In this document: piece after piece, positions 1 to 11,590 of the stretch
Layout of the letters: each line of letters begins with the position of its first letter
How positions within the stretch are numbered: position 1 is the stretch's first letter
Assembly: GCA_005656395.1 (NCBI GenBank)
Contig: SRSI01000019.1
Span: 310,001-374,000 of the forward strand
Length of the DNA stretch: 64,000 bases
Direction of reading: 5' to 3'
From: Strongyloides papillosus
Taxonomy: Eukaryota > Nematoda > Chromadorea > Rhabditida > Strongyloididae
Notes under the pieces: model-generated
Told to the model about the DNA's origin: nothing
Seen by the model: the letters and a program-made list of their open reading frames with translations, nothing else
The model's database searches: none
Made by a program: the position numbers and the translations under genes

Positions 1-347
1 TGCAAAGTCTCAGCAAATAGAATTTAGTTGCATACACACTCTGGTAAAAAATATGTATTTCGATATTATACTCAAATGTTATATTCATAGCATTAGATTC
101 TGTTTATCTAAGGAATCCGATTATTTAAGTTTGAAAATGATATCTTCCTAAATATATACTTTTTTATATTTAATCAACAAATCAAAAAATAGAATTATTA
201 AAAAGATTAATAAAAATAAAATATTATCTCAAGATAAATTTTTGCTTCATTTACGGAAAAAATAAAAGTGTAATATTTTTCTCCAAAAAAAAGTGTATAA
301 AAATGGAAATTTAATGAAACCTTATCATTCAATTTTCAAATAAAACA

Positions 348-590
348 ATGAACAAGTATTTTATTATTTCTATTTTTATTATCGCTTTGCTTGGAGCTTT
401 GAAAGCCAGAAGTTTAAAAAATAATTATAGCTTTGAAAATGGCGCTGAAACAGATTTTAAGGATGTCAAAAAACGTAGTTATTATTACGCTGACGATGAT
501 TCTTTTGATGATGACTCTCAAGATGACTCTTTTGATTCAGATGATGATAGTTCTTACTATTATTATTATGGCTATGAAGATGCAGAATAA
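348..590 (+). CDS. small secreted acidic Tyr/Asp/Ser-rich peptide precursor, copy 1
   Basis: An intronless 80-residue protein. Residues 1-20 form a hydrophobic signal peptide ending near LKARS. A short spacer follows to a dibasic/tribasic KKR at about residues 41-43, and the rest is a tail almost entirely of Asp, Ser and Tyr, ending in a run of Tyr. The KKR site followed by a low-complexity acidic tail suggests a secreted pro-peptide cut by a kexin-like enzyme, but no known neuropeptide motif such as RFamide is present. A TATA-like TATAAAAATGG lies about 50 bases upstream of the ATG. A paralogue with the same layout lies at 2087. Function unknown; candidates are a secreted matrix, adhesive or host-interaction peptide. 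Confidence 0.75.
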   Translation: MNKYFIISIFIIALLGALKARSLKNNYSFENGAETDFKDVKKRSYYYADDDSFDDDSQDDSFDSDDDSSYYYYYGYEDAE

Positions 591-2086
591 TAATTTAATA
601 TGTCATATCTATAAAAATTCTACTAGACCACAAATTTCAAAATTCATATCGTGAAAACTATTTTAAAAATTAAGTAATATTGAAAAGCATAAGGATAATT
701 TAATTTAAAAATTATCTTAATTATTGTTTTTTTATTTAATATTATAAATTTGTTTTCACTAGTACTGTTTAGCTTGAATTTCATTTTTAAATGTTTTTAT
801 TTTTCAATTTCAATTACTTTAAAATACAGTGTTATTACTAATGATAATCAAGATAATTTTTAATTTAAAAAATTCTGGAAAAAATTAAAAATAACTAAAC
901 TCACACTAGAAAGAACATATTTTGACAAATCTTGTTGAAATGTAATCAACTGCTTCAATTGTTAAAAAAATAAAATTTTATTTAAATTTTAAACATATCA
1001 AGCAACAACAAAAAGCACTACTTTGTCACATAAATTTTATCATTTTTTTGCATAAATATATATGCCTATATTTTGAAGTATCGTAACTTTTTTCTATCTT
1101 CATACTTTTAATGATATTATGCTCATTTTAAGACCAAATTGTTTTCTATAAAAGAGTATGAAACACATTATTATAAGTCAATTTCGCGTGAAGTTGTAAA
1201 CATTTTAACAAAGATCATTTTTTAAGCAATCTATTAACAACAATAAGTTTATAAATAAAATAAATTTTTTAACAATATTAACAAAAAGCAAAAATTATTT
1301 AACCACACAAAGTATTATTAACAAAAAATTATTATTTTATCATTTGCTTTTTTTTATATGATACTGTAATAAGTTAATAAATATCCTTTTCAAAAACATT
1401 TATAATTTTATATAAGGTCATAATCTTGTATTTTGAAATTTATTGTAGAAAACAACGTAAATTTAAAGATAAGAATAAAATCATAGAAAAATAGCAATCA
1501 TTTTAATAATTTTTAACTATTGCTTTAATTTTTATATGTAATCTAATTGCTACAAAATTAAACGCAAGTTAAAATATTAGAATTTTATTCGGTAGGAAAG
1601 AATAGGTACATTTTGCACAGAGCTGTGCCCTTTTTTATGTGTTCATAAATAGTTGTTCTTTTATTTTTATAAATATGGCTTACTTAAGCGGTTGTTTTAT
1701 AAATAATATCAATCATGATAAAAGAATTTTTACACAGTATATGCTGCAAAGTTTTAGCAAACAAAATTTAGTTGCATACACACTTTGGATAGTAATATGA
1801 ATTGTGATATTATGTTTAAGTATTATGCTCATAAAATTATATTCTGTTTATCTTAAGAATCTGACTATTCAAGTTCAAATACAATACTTTCCATAATTAT
1901 ATACTTTTTTATATTTAATCAACAAATAATAAAAATATTTAAAAAATTAATAAAAATAAAATAACATCTCAATGTAAATATTTGTTTCATCTACGAAAAA
2001 ATAAAAGTGCAATACTTTCCTTTAAAAAAAGTGTATAAAAATGGAAATAATAATGAATCTTTATCATTCAATTTCTAAATATAACA

Positions 2087-2305
2087 ATGAACAAGTATTT
2101 TATTATTTCTATCTTTATTATTGCTTTTCTTGGAGTTTTGAACGCCCGAAATTTCAAAATTAATTATAACTTTAATGATGGCACTGAATTAGACGCCAAA
2201 AATATCAAAAAACGTGATTATTATGATGATTCGCCTGAAGATGTTTCTGATGATAGATCTGATATTGCTGATGATGATAGTTCTTCTGACGAATATTATC
2301 CCTAA
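2087..2305 (+). CDS. small secreted acidic Tyr/Asp/Ser-rich peptide precursor, copy 2
   Basis: A 72-residue paralogue of the gene at 348. The signal peptide is nearly identical (starting [13 protein letters not shown]) and the KKR site is at the same place, about residues 41-43. The acidic tail has diverged: it is shorter and has more Asp/Ser and fewer Tyr. Conserved leader and fast-changing mature part are as expected for a secreted peptide under relaxed or diversifying selection. Promoter sequence is shared with copy 1 through the 1.74-kb duplication. Function not known. Confidence 0.75.
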   Translation: MNKYFIISIFIIAFLGVLNARNFKINYNFNDGTELDAKNIKKRDYYDDSPEDVSDDRSDIADDDSSSDEYYP

Positions 2306-3793
2306 GCAAGATCAAAATTATTATTAAAGTGTTAGGTGAAAAAAATTACTACAATAACAAATTTCAAAAATCATATTGTGAAAACCATTTACAGGATCAG
2401 TAACAATGAAAAACATTAAGATAATTTAATTAAATGATTTTTTTAAAATTTTTTTATTATTTTACATTATAAATTGTTTTCACTAATATTGGTTAATTTA
2501 AATTAATTTACTAGATATTCTTACTCTTCTTGTGACATGTATTTTACAGTGAAAAAATTGCTGTAAATGATAGTGAATATGGTTTTTCTTCTAAATCAAT
2601 ATTTTTATATATTAAAATAATTATTAGTCTTACTTTATATGCTTTTCAAATAGTTCACTAATATGTTAAAGCTTCAAAGATCTTAACATATTCTTCAATC
2701 ATTACAAAAGTTTCAAGTCATTAATTTGAAAATTATTGAGTAAAAAACATGTATTCTTTATCAAATGTTTCATTTGACTCTAATCTTCGATCTCTAAAGC
2801 TCTTTGGTTAGGCACAGATTGAGAATCTGGGGAAGTCATTTAATAGATCTTACTTTATTGTTAATTACTTTTAGAAAATTATTTCTTAAAATATATAAGC
2901 TATTAGATCTAAAAGAGTAACTCATTTTCACATTATGTCATGTTTTATATATTTCATCATATTACTGTATCATCTAATTTTGTGAATTTGATGTTTAATC
3001 ATTCACCTTAATTCCGTTATTCTGTTAGTAATAGAAGACCTCAGATATGTTAACTCTGATTTTTTATATTGTATTGTAATTTTATCAAGTTTTTCTTCAG
3101 AAGACATTAGTTTTAAGCACGCCAAATTATATCTCTAATTATTTTATATCTGTAATTTTTGATATCTGTTGTGTTGAATAAAATATACCTTTTGATTTTG
3201 TGTATTATTATACTAAAAACATCTCAAAATTTTTACTATTAGAAACAAATTTCAACTAACCATATTGATAAATAGTTCTTCTTACAAAAATATTAATTAC
3301 AATCAACATCATAAATTAAAAAGTGTTTAAAAATTAAAATAAAATATCCAAATAAGTAAAATAAAAAAATAATTGAGATGAGAAAACAAAGATTGATCCT
3401 GAAAAGTAAATAATCTTTTTCATTATTCACTGAAATTCATAAAAGTTTAAATTGCAATTTTTAAAATAAATAAATTGTAAAATGTTCTTGGAATTATGGA
3501 AATATTAAAAACATTTACTTCGTAAAGAAAAATATCAACAAGTTGAAAATATTTATAAAAATTATAAAAAAAATAGAGCATATCAATTGTTTACTGTACT
3601 AATTGTTTGATTTTCGAGATAAAAAACTATAATTTTTTATCATTTCTATTTTTAGTACTCAAAAAAACGAACTAACCCTTACACTTTCAAAAAAGATTAT
3701 TTATATAATAAAGAAAGGTTGAATGAAACTGCTTTATTTAGGTAAAAATCATTAACAGCTGAAAAAAAATAGAAATTTAATAGTATTTAAACT
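2306..3793. other. intergenic, no gene seen
   Basis: About 1.5 kb of AT-rich sequence. No convincing reading frame. A perfect short hairpin (CAGATT-GAG-AATCTG) lies near 2815 and a second weak one followed by a T-run near 3045-3066. Neither matches an RNA class I know. Confidence 0.5.
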
Positions 3794-4588
3794 ATGAAAA
3801 AAGATAATTTTTCAAAGATAATTATAAAAAAATTTATTCTAGAAATGCTTTATTTAAATTTTGTATTCTTATTTGCAATATGCATTCTGATAAGCGAAAT
3901 ATCTTCAAATCATCCGAAAAATTTATATTCTAAAAGTTTAATAAATCATGATTCAAGACAAGATAATCAAGTTATGGTTGCTAATGATTTGAATAATTCA
4001 CTAGAAAAAGTTTTTCTTAGTGATGACACAGGGAAAGAAATGGTAAGAGAGAAAAGACAGGCGAGAGGTCCCATAAGTCGTCAAAAGCAAAAGAAATTAA
4101 CACAAAGACAACGCAGATTTAGAGCTAGGCAACGGCAGGAAGCTCAAAGAGCAAGAATTAGGAAACAGCAAAGATTGAGACAAATTCGTCAAAGGCAACG
4201 CATGGAAAAACAAAGAAGATTAAGAAAACAACGACTTCAAAAACAAAGATTGCAACGCCAAGCGGCAGAGCGTAGGAGAAGAGAAAGGCGAAAACAAGAA
4301 GAAAAACGTAGAAGGGAAAGACAAAAAAAACGTTTATCAACAACCAGAAGAACTACTACTACTACAACTAAAACAACAACAACAACACAAGCCACTGAAG
4401 CACCCACAGAAGGAAGTGATACAGGTGAACAAACTTATTATGATGAAGAACCTCAAGCTGAATCTGAATACTATGAAGAAAATCCAGAAGATAATGGTGG
4501 TGAACAACCACTTGAAGAAGAACAATATGAATATGAAGATGATGCTGAAGGTGGAGCTGATGATGCGGCTGATGAAACTTCCAAATAG
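3794..4588 (+). CDS. secreted or membrane-anchored protein with Arg/Gln-rich basic block, Thr linker and acidic tail
   Basis: A 264-residue intronless protein. Residues 18-37 are hydrophobic (signal peptide if Met18 is used, signal anchor if Met1). A furin-type REKR lies at residues 85-88. Residues about 89-190 are a dense Arg/Gln/Lys block (RQRQ, RRRRERRKQEEKRRRER), probably a charged helix or coiled coil. A Thr-rich linker follows at about 193-210, likely O-glycosylated, and the last 50 residues are Glu/Asp/Tyr-rich. Such polyampholyte layout is seen in secreted nematode proteins of unknown role. No enzyme domain is visible. The AT-poor, repetitive coding sequence throws long antisense frames, which are not genes. 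Confidence 0.75.
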   Translation: MKKDNFSKIIIKKFILEMLYLNFVFLFAICILISEISSNHPKNLYSKSLINHDSRQDNQVMVANDLNNSLEKVFLSDDTGKEMVREKRQARGPISRQKQKKLTQRQRRFRARQRQEAQRARIRKQQRLRQIRQRQRMEKQRRLRKQRLQKQRLQRQAAERRRRERRKQEEKRRRERQKKRLSTTRRTTTTTTKTTTTTQATEAPTEGSDTGEQTYYDEEPQAESEYYEENPEDNGGEQPLEEEQYEYEDDAEGGADDAADETSK

Positions 4589-4899
4589 AAGAAGGCGCAG
4601 ACTAAAGTGCCTAAAACACAAAAAAATATTTTTTATTTAATAGGAAATTTATTTAAGATTGGTATAATTATTATTTTAGAATTTTATACAGTAAAATATC
4701 ATAGTTATACTAAAAAGTAAATTTTATCGTCAACATTTATAATTTATTATTGGAATATTTATTTATTTAATACATATTTGTTTATCTTTCTAGATAATCA
4801 AATATTAAAAAATACTAATGTTGTTATAATCCCATTTATAAGCAAAAAAAAGTTTTTTTATAAAATACTTTAAAAATATTAAAAATTATTTAATTAACG

Positions 4900-6038
4900 C
4901 TAATATATAAACACTTTCTTATAAAGCTCAGTAATATCATCCCTAATAGATCTATTAAAAATAATAAGACATATAGAAAGAGAAGAATATGATATTTGGT
5001 AGGTTGATACTCTAATTACACCAAAATAAAGATTATTACTTCCAAAAAATTTTCTCAGTGGATTTTCTACATATATTGTTGACATTCCTATCGATACAGT
5101 TATACAAAGTATCATTTGTTGGAAAAGGAATAGCATTTCGGATTCAATTTCGTATTTACGAAGGATATTTTTCATGTTTTTTGATGATGTTTTCGGTGAT
5201 AATGTTTTTAATGTGCTGTCCTTATCTTCTTTTGCTCCGTTTTCCAGTGCAAGGGCTTCATTTTTTTCTTCAATATGTATTGAACTTAAAGAAAAAGAAA
5301 ATTTTTTATGAATATTTTTTTACATACGTTTTAGCTTTTTTTAACTTATAATAAGTGATAATTAAAAAGATAAGTACCACTACTGGTGTTCCAAAAGAAC
5401 AGTAAATTAATAAATCAGGAATACCTTCGACAAAGCCATAATTATCTCCTGTGAAACATCTATCAATATAAAGACTGCTAAAATTAATCCATCTATTAAA
5501 AGGAGTCAATCTTCTTAAAATAATAATAAATGTATCAAAAATTATGCAGCAAATGCACATAATTGTCATGGAAAATGGTCTTGTAAACCAATTTGATTTA
5601 TTGTAAACGATTGATATTCTCTGGATTCCCATTAACGGAATGACGTGGTTTATGAAATATATCACTAACAGGTGGACATTTAACATTATCTTGACAAAAA
5701 ATGAGGTTTCAAAAGCTTAGTATGGTTGATTAATAAATTTATAAAAAATAAAAGTTACCGTGAAATGAAGTGAAATTATGAAAATAAGAAGCAGGAACTA
5801 TTGTAGTGATAATAGTTGTCTGATATATTAAATCAGTCAAAACCATAAAAAAAGCAATAGAGAAATAAGCTGATTTTTTGTACTCATCATAACGTATGTA
5901 AAATGAATAGATAACTAGAAAAGATAAAATAATACTGATTACATTGCAAATTCCAATTATAGTTCCAAAAATACATCGCTGAGTGATATCATTAGATATA
6001 TCGTATGAGTCACTCACATTTCTATTTGTATCACACAT
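4900..6038 (-). CDS. nematode seven-transmembrane chemoreceptor-like GPCR
   Basis: Three exons join in frame: 5759-6038, 5328-5715 and 4900-5284, giving about 350 residues. Exon 1 encodes an N-glycosylated N-terminus and TM1-TM2. Exon 2 encodes TM3 to TM5, with GIQRISIVYN after TM3 in the DRY position, which resembles nematode sr-class receptors. Exon 3 encodes a charged third loop and TM6-TM7. The first ATG in frame is at 6038; reading further upstream would need a non-ATG start. The exon 1-2 join needs the acceptor at 5716, since the nearer one breaks the frame. Such receptors sense environmental chemicals in sensory neurons. The exact sr subfamily cannot be assigned by eye. A second, unrelated receptor starts divergently at 6987. 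Confidence 0.75.
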
Positions 6039-6986
6039 TATTAATATCAAAAATATGGTAAGTAAAATATGCTAAGTACAAACAGTTGGAAATATATTTT
6101 TTATTAAATTTCCTACCTTGTTTGTGTTAGTAATTTAAATATGTAATTATGCCATTATTTTATTTTTTTAAATGTCACTTTTTGGATTATATTTCAGCGA
6201 TATTTAATAGATTATTCTTTTATCAATGATTTATAATTTTTAGAACATGCAACCATTTTCAATCGTATAATTATATGGTTATGTAAAATATGTTAGAAAT
6301 AACATTATAATTATTTATGTCTAGCTTTTTATTATAAAATTTTCTTGTTTATCTCAAAAAATATAATATAATACTATATATCGCTTAATATTTATATATA
6401 TGAAAAAAAATTATTGCTTGTAAATTTTTTTGTTAATTATTAGATATATATGATATTAATCTTTGATTTAGTTGTATCAAATTGATATATAGTTTACGTT
6501 AAAATTAATATTATAACTAATTTATTAAATTGTAATAAAACCACTGTTAACTTTTAATTGTTAATTCTGTTAATTCTTTAAGTAAATTTATAAGTTTGAG
6601 GGAAAATAATGAAGCTATGCAAAAAGTGTTCTATAAATAATCAAGTACACTAGGGAAATAGCTTAAATAAAAGGACTTTGCTTAATCTAAAATTGCTTTG
6701 TTAGCACTTTATTCAATTTTAGAAAAATATAATTATATATAATTAACACTTTTTTAATAATTTCAGTTGTTCATAAAATAACCACGGCATAAAATATGAA
6801 AAGTTACTAATTACTAATAAATTTAAATATTATATTCTTATCTTAAGATATACAATGTTAAAATTATGAACATTCATATTTTTAAGTTATAGAACATAAT
6901 TATAAAAACTAATTTTACTAAAATAAAATATATTTTTATTAATTAAGCAAAAAAGGCATTAAGTTTATTTTATTTTTAAAAATTAA
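6039..6986. other. intergenic region between two divergent GPCR genes
   Basis: About 950 bases of AT-rich DNA between divergent start codons, so it must contain both promoters. No reading frame or repeat stands out. Confidence 0.6.
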
Positions 6987-7953
6987 ATGTTGCCTACTTT
7001 TTTATATACTTTATCAACAATATTATGTTTTCCAATTATAATATGGTGTATATTAATTTTGATAGGATTATTCAGGTACCAAAGGTATCATGTTAACTTC
7101 AGGTGTATATTGATAATAATGATCATCTCAATATTGTCATTTTACACTACATGGTTATTTGAAGGTATATTTAATGGACTTCTAGTACAAGATCAAATTT
7201 ATTTTACATGTAGTGCCGAGACAAAGTTTGTTATCATATTTGTTGGTTATCAATTTATGCAATTTTTTGCCACCATAGAAAGATCCATATCAATAATTTT
7301 CGTTAAATCTTATGAATCTTTCTCTCCAAAGATACCATATTTATCTATAGGGTTTTTATTAATCTCTGCTACTATTTACATACCTCAGAGACTTTATTTC
7401 AGACTAACAAATCAAGTTAATGGCATTTTACTTTATGAAATGACAATTATATCATATATTTCAATCATTGTATGTTATAAAAAAATTTATCACCATATAT
7501 ATATTCCTTATATTTAAGATTCACCATATAATATGTAGAAGAATACTCCAAAAAAAGGTAGCTGTTGTAAATATTGAAATGACATTATCATCAAAGTATC
7601 AAAATATTGAAAACGTTAATACGTGCTTTCTCGTAAGAGTAATTTTATATTTAATAGCAATCTCAAATACATTTGCAAATTTAACTCTATATGTTGTTGG
7701 AATATATTGCAAAGATAGTTTTACACAACAAGATCATGTACTTGTATTTTTTTATGGTAATTATTTATCATCATGGGGTATATCATTATACATTTTAAGG
7801 AAGGTGAAACGTGTTGGAACTATCATTAAAGGCTTATTTGGTCTGAGGACTAATAGTATTGAGGTGTATAATAGAAATATTGGGTTTCATGATTATCGTG
7901 ACACAACCAGGAATACAGAGACGTATTTTAACTTTTATCAATTGCAGTGGTAA
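6987..7953 (+). CDS. nematode chemoreceptor-like GPCR (sra/srb/sre-like by its ER motif)
   Basis: Two exons, 6987-7469 and 7519-7953, joined in phase 0 across a 49-base intron (donor GTATGT, acceptor TATTTAAG), encode about 305 residues. Several hydrophobic helices are evident. After TM3 the sequence FATIERSISI carries Glu-Arg in the place of Asp-Arg-Tyr, a feature of the sra/srab/sre/srb group of nematode receptors. The C-terminal tail is short and polar. It is not close in sequence to the receptor at 4900-6038. Likely role: chemosensation, by family resemblance only. Confidence 0.7.
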
Positions 7954-8721
7954 AAAGTTATTGTATAAAAAGATTTTATATTCACTTTATTTTTATGTCA
8001 TTTTTTAAAGACATTAATAATAAACATTCGTTAATTAATTCCCCCACAAATACAATTTAAATATCAAAATTAAATATTCGTAATGTGTAATTCAACTTAA
8101 AAGATTACATCTGAAAAATTATAGAATAGTTATCTTTATTTTAATGATACTAAAAACTGTTTCAATGAATGTGATAGTTTAACAAGTATAAATTAAAAAG
8201 GGAAATTAATTCAATTGCTTTTCCTTTTTTAACTTATTATTATTTTATCAACAGAAATTATAAAGTCAAAAAGAAAATAATTTTATAATTCCTCATAAAT
8301 TTAATTATTAATTATGTTTGATATAAGATAGAGTTAAATATGTTTGAAAAATAAAATTATGATATCAATTTTATGCTATTGAATACTATATTCAAACATT
8401 ATTCTTAACTTCTGTTAAAGAATTTACACTCGTAAATAGGTAGTTTTAAAATGACTACATTAGAAATGTTTTTTAATCATAAATTGGTGTTGATGTACAA
8501 TTTAATTGTACTATAATGATAAGAAACCAGTTATACCACATTATTACGATTTTTTCAAGATTGTGTTCTGTATGTTACCACATGATTATTATTGAATTTT
8601 ACTTAAATTAGTCCTCTATTTACTTATATAAAATCTTTTACTTTAATTTTAATAATTCTTTTATTTTACACGAATGAAGAAACAGTTTTCTCATAGCTTC
8701 CAGATTTTGCGGTTGGGACGT
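7954..8721. other. intergenic, no gene seen
   Basis: AT-rich spacer between the receptor gene and the tRNA. Nothing else can be supported. Confidence 0.5.
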
Positions 8722-8803
8722 GGCGGAATGGCCGAGCGGTCTAAGGCGTTGGATTTAAGACCCAATATCGTAAGATGCGTGGGTTCGAACCCCACTTCCG
8801 TCA
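8722..8803 (+). tRNA. tRNA-Leu(UAA)
   Basis: A complete 82-base cloverleaf. The acceptor stem GGCGGAA pairs with TTCCGTC (one G-T wobble). The D-arm is TGGCCGAGCGGTCTAAGGC with box A character. The anticodon loop TTTAAGA reads anticodon TAA. The long variable arm is typical of Leu. The T-arm GTGGGTTCGAACCCCAC holds box B. No intron is present. A T-run (CTTTTTG) lies shortly after the 3' end and can serve as the Pol III terminator. Confidence 0.95.
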
Positions 8804-9467
8804 AATTCCCTTTTTGCGTCTACCACAAAAAAATAATCAAGTTAACTTTATTAGGTTAACATTAATACTTTTGAAGATATATAAAAAAGAGTCATTTTAA
8901 TCTATAATTAATCTAAAAAAGAGTATAATTTTTTTAAAAATAATTTTTAAATCACAATATGGTACCAAATATACTGTAATATGAATAAACAAGCATAACA
9001 TTAAACTTTAAACAATTTTACAATGCTAAAAATTTAATTTACTACAAAATTACAACAATAAGCATCATATTTAAACAGTTTTAATAAACAATTCAAATTA
9101 TCCAACTTTTATCACTCAATTAACAATAGATAAAATTAATTAACAATACTATATATACTATACATAAATAATATGACTTCTTTACAAATATTTTATTTAC
9201 TTTATCAATAAACAAATAATGACCATTATACTATCTTACATGAATAGGTTTAGTGTAATCTAAATAAAACTGGATAAACTTAAAAGTGTTATATTTGATA
9301 CAAAAAAATGTTACAATTGTATAAGTCATCACCTGATAAAATAAAAATTCTTAATCCTTCATTTATTCAGTTGCCCAGTATTTAGAGGTTTTTTATGAAA
9401 AATTTTAGTATTTAAGGAATCCGAAAATGTGGAATTTCATCAAATTGTCAATTTCAATTTAACAATC
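8804..9467. other. intergenic, no gene seen
   Basis: AT-rich spacer; presumably contains the promoter of the ShK protein gene. No other feature seen. Confidence 0.5.
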
Positions 9468-10217
9468 ATGCATTCATCAAAACTTATTCTTATTGCTGTT
9501 CTTTACCTATTCGGTGCTCCAATTGCTAATGCTGGAGATACAGTTGCATGTACAGCTGGTGGTGGTGAATGCACTGGTACAACGAAATGTATAACACTTG
9601 GAGCAAATCTTGCCTGTGTTGAACCATGTACTGCTGCTGATGTCACCACACAATGTGGAACAGGATTTACATGTGCCAGTGTAACAGATGCCGATGGTGC
9701 TACAGTTGATGTTTGTGCTACAGCACAAAATTGTTTAACTGATGCTGCATGCCTTGCCGCTGATGCAACTCTACCAATCTGTAATTTGTACACATTAACA
9801 TGTGAAGCGGCTCCAACAACAACTACCACTACCACAGCAGCCGCGGAAACCACAACAACCGCAGAAATCACAACAACCGCAGAAAACATAACAACCGCAG
9901 TAACCACAACTGCAGCTTCAAATCAAGGTTCAGGTACCGTTCCAACAGCAGTATGTGAAGATAAAGTTGTCGGTGGACCAAATGATTGCGCATCACTAGC
10001 TGCTTACTGCACAAATGAACTTTATCTTGATTTAATGAAAGAAAAATGCCCAAAAACCTGTAACTATTGTACCAGTGGCAATGGAAGTGGATCATCAGGA
10101 ACCTCCTCATGCCGTAATGCCTTATCTGACTGTTCCAATAAGGGATATTTATGCAAAAATTCTATCTACAAAGATTTCATGAAGAAAAACTGTGCTGCCA
10201 CCTGTGGATATTGCTAA
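9468..10217 (+). CDS. secreted Cys-rich protein with two C-terminal ShK (ShKT) domains
   Basis: A 249-residue intronless protein. The first ATG in frame is at 9468. Residues 1-22 are a signal peptide (LILIAVLYLFGAPIANA). A Cys-rich Ala/Thr-rich N-terminal region follows (about residues 25-120), then a Thr/Ala linker (poly-TTT, likely O-glycosylated). Two ShK modules lie at about residues 172-210 and 218-249. Each shows the six-Cys pattern ending in CPKTCNYC or CAATCGYC, with the typical D-C...C...C-x3-C-x2-C spacing. ShK domains in nematodes occur in secreted and surface proteins and in tails of astacins, and can bind potassium channels, but a function here is not shown. Codon use is less AT-rich than in the neighbours, suggesting high expression. 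Confidence 0.9.
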   Translation: MHSSKLILIAVLYLFGAPIANAGDTVACTAGGGECTGTTKCITLGANLACVEPCTAADVTTQCGTGFTCASVTDADGATVDVCATAQNCLTDAACLAADATLPICNLYTLTCEAAPTTTTTTTAAAETTTTAEITTTAENITTAVTTTAASNQGSGTVPTAVCEDKVVGGPNDCASLAAYCTNELYLDLMKEKCPKTCNYCTSGNGSGSSGTSSCRNALSDCSNKGYLCKNSIYKDFMKKNCAATCGYC

Positions 10218-10462
10218 TTTACTTTTACATGAATTTATATTTTATTTCTTTCACATTCAGATTTGAATATCTGAATTTCACATTTTCATTTATTTATCAA
10301 TAAAAATTTCATCCATTTCCCCGTGTTTATAACAGAAAAAAAATTAATAAGTAAACTTTTTATTAATTTAAAAATTATATTTCAAAGTTATAAGAAGTAT
10401 ACTTAAATTTTATCACATTAACAAAAGAAAAGAATGAATAAAAAGTGGTTCATTCAGTAAAA

Positions 10463-11002
10463 TTAAGACTTTGGTGGTCCCAATTTGGATTTGATATCTT
10501 CTGGAAGGGAATTAATTAATTGATGCATCTTCTCTAGTTTATCAAGGAAATTAAGATCATCATCCTTGAGAAGACTCATGAATTGCCCTTTAACATCATC
10601 GGGTATGAATTCAAATCCACTTGGTAGTGGTGGAGCACATTTGGCTTGAATTTCAGGGGTTTGGCTTTTAATTACCTTCTTGGTTTTTTCATACTTCTCA
10701 AGGGCAGTCAATTTTTTATCGACCATAATTGAATGGACTTCTTTTTTGGCATCTTCTGGGAGACCCATCAAATGTTTTGGAATAGGAATTTTTTTTAAAA
10801 CATCATCAGAAAGAGATGCAAAGAGTTCATCAACTTTTTGGAGTTTGACTTTTGGAGTGTCAGTTGATTGGTGGATTTGGTTTATCTTGCTAAAGACATC
10901 GGGCCCTACTATGGCTTCCAATTCTTTGTTAGGCTATTGAAAATAAATTTTACTATATATTTTATAGAAACTTACTGGTGGAACCAATGAAACTTTAGTC
11001 AT
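10463..11002 (-). CDS. small helical protein of three ~50-residue repeats (weak SXP/RAL-2-like, DUF148)
   Basis: Two exons: 10976-11002 (nine codons, MTKVSLVPP) and 10463-10933, joined in phase 0 across a GTAAGT...AATAG intron. The product is 165 residues with no signal peptide. Three imperfect repeats of about 50 residues each read as an acidic helix, a Leu/Lys-rich helix and a Pro-rich end (for example LPEDAKKEVHSIM... and IPDDVKGQFMSLL...). This recalls the helical DUF148 / SXP-RAL-2 antigens of parasitic nematodes, but those are normally secreted, so the match is tentative. The alternative is a lineage-specific helical protein. Good codon bias suggests solid expression. Confidence 0.7.
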
Positions 11003-11590
11003 GTTCAATAAATATTTCTAAATAACAAACTAAAAAGTGTTATTGAAATAAATGGTAATTTATAGAAAAATCCTTCCCTTTTATATAATTTTTATTAATA
11101 CTAGCTAATCTTTGTACTTTACAAAAAAAATCTAATTAATAAAATATGGAAAAGTTTCGTAGTCTGTAGGGAGCTGTTTCCTTTTCTCATGTACTTTTTT
11201 TATTTAATAATTTCTCTTTAAATAAATGTTTTAATAATTAAAAAGGAATTATGTGAAAATTAGATTTAAAATATTTTCTTATAATCTTTGGACTACATTT
11301 TACCTTATGCTTTCATTATCATTTAGACATTTAATTAATATTCATTTAATAATTACATGAATTCACTGAATATTTATATAAAAATTAATACTTTATTAAA
11401 AAATTATCTTATAATAAGTTCTAAGATTATAAAACTAAAAATAAAAATTTAAAGGTGTACAGAAATATTAAATTTACTGGAGATATTACTTTTCTACTTT
11501 AAGAATCAATTTGATTTACGATGCAAAATTACATTAGCATGTAATTTAATTAATAAGCAAATAATTAACATAAAAAATTGTATGAAAAAA
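11003..11590. other. intergenic, promoter of the helical protein gene
   Basis: About 590 AT-rich bases between two minus-strand genes. The upstream promoter of the 11002 gene includes a TTATATAATTTTTATTAAT stretch near 11085. No frame seen. Confidence 0.45.

Larger units (their letters stand above)
1..2400. repeat. tandem duplication, period about 1.74 kb, carrying two small secreted-peptide genes
   Basis: The segment from the window start to about 700 recurs from about 1743 to 2400. Both copies have the same upstream landmarks (a TGCAAAGT...TTTAGTTGCATACACACT stretch, a GTGTATAAAAATGGAAAT TATA region) and end in the peptide genes whose ATGs lie at 348 and 2087, 1739 bases apart. The left copy may continue outside the window. 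The 591-2086 gap between the genes holds no other supported gene. Confidence 0.85.

Noticed and set aside
2776..2845. Possible small structured RNA with CAGATT-GAG-AATCTG hairpin
   Set aside because: Single short hairpin; no tRNA, snRNA, snoRNA or spliced-leader motif around it.
4158..4621. Antisense frames opposite the Arg/Gln-rich protein gene
   Set aside because: They are shadows of a repetitive coding sequence; the products are Phe/Ser/Cys-rich low-complexity strings with no start context or splice signals.
9503..10110. Long antisense frames opposite the ShK protein gene
   Set aside because: Val/Ala-rich and Cys/Thr-rich mirror images of the Thr/Ala-rich coding strand; the sense strand has signal peptide and ShK domains.
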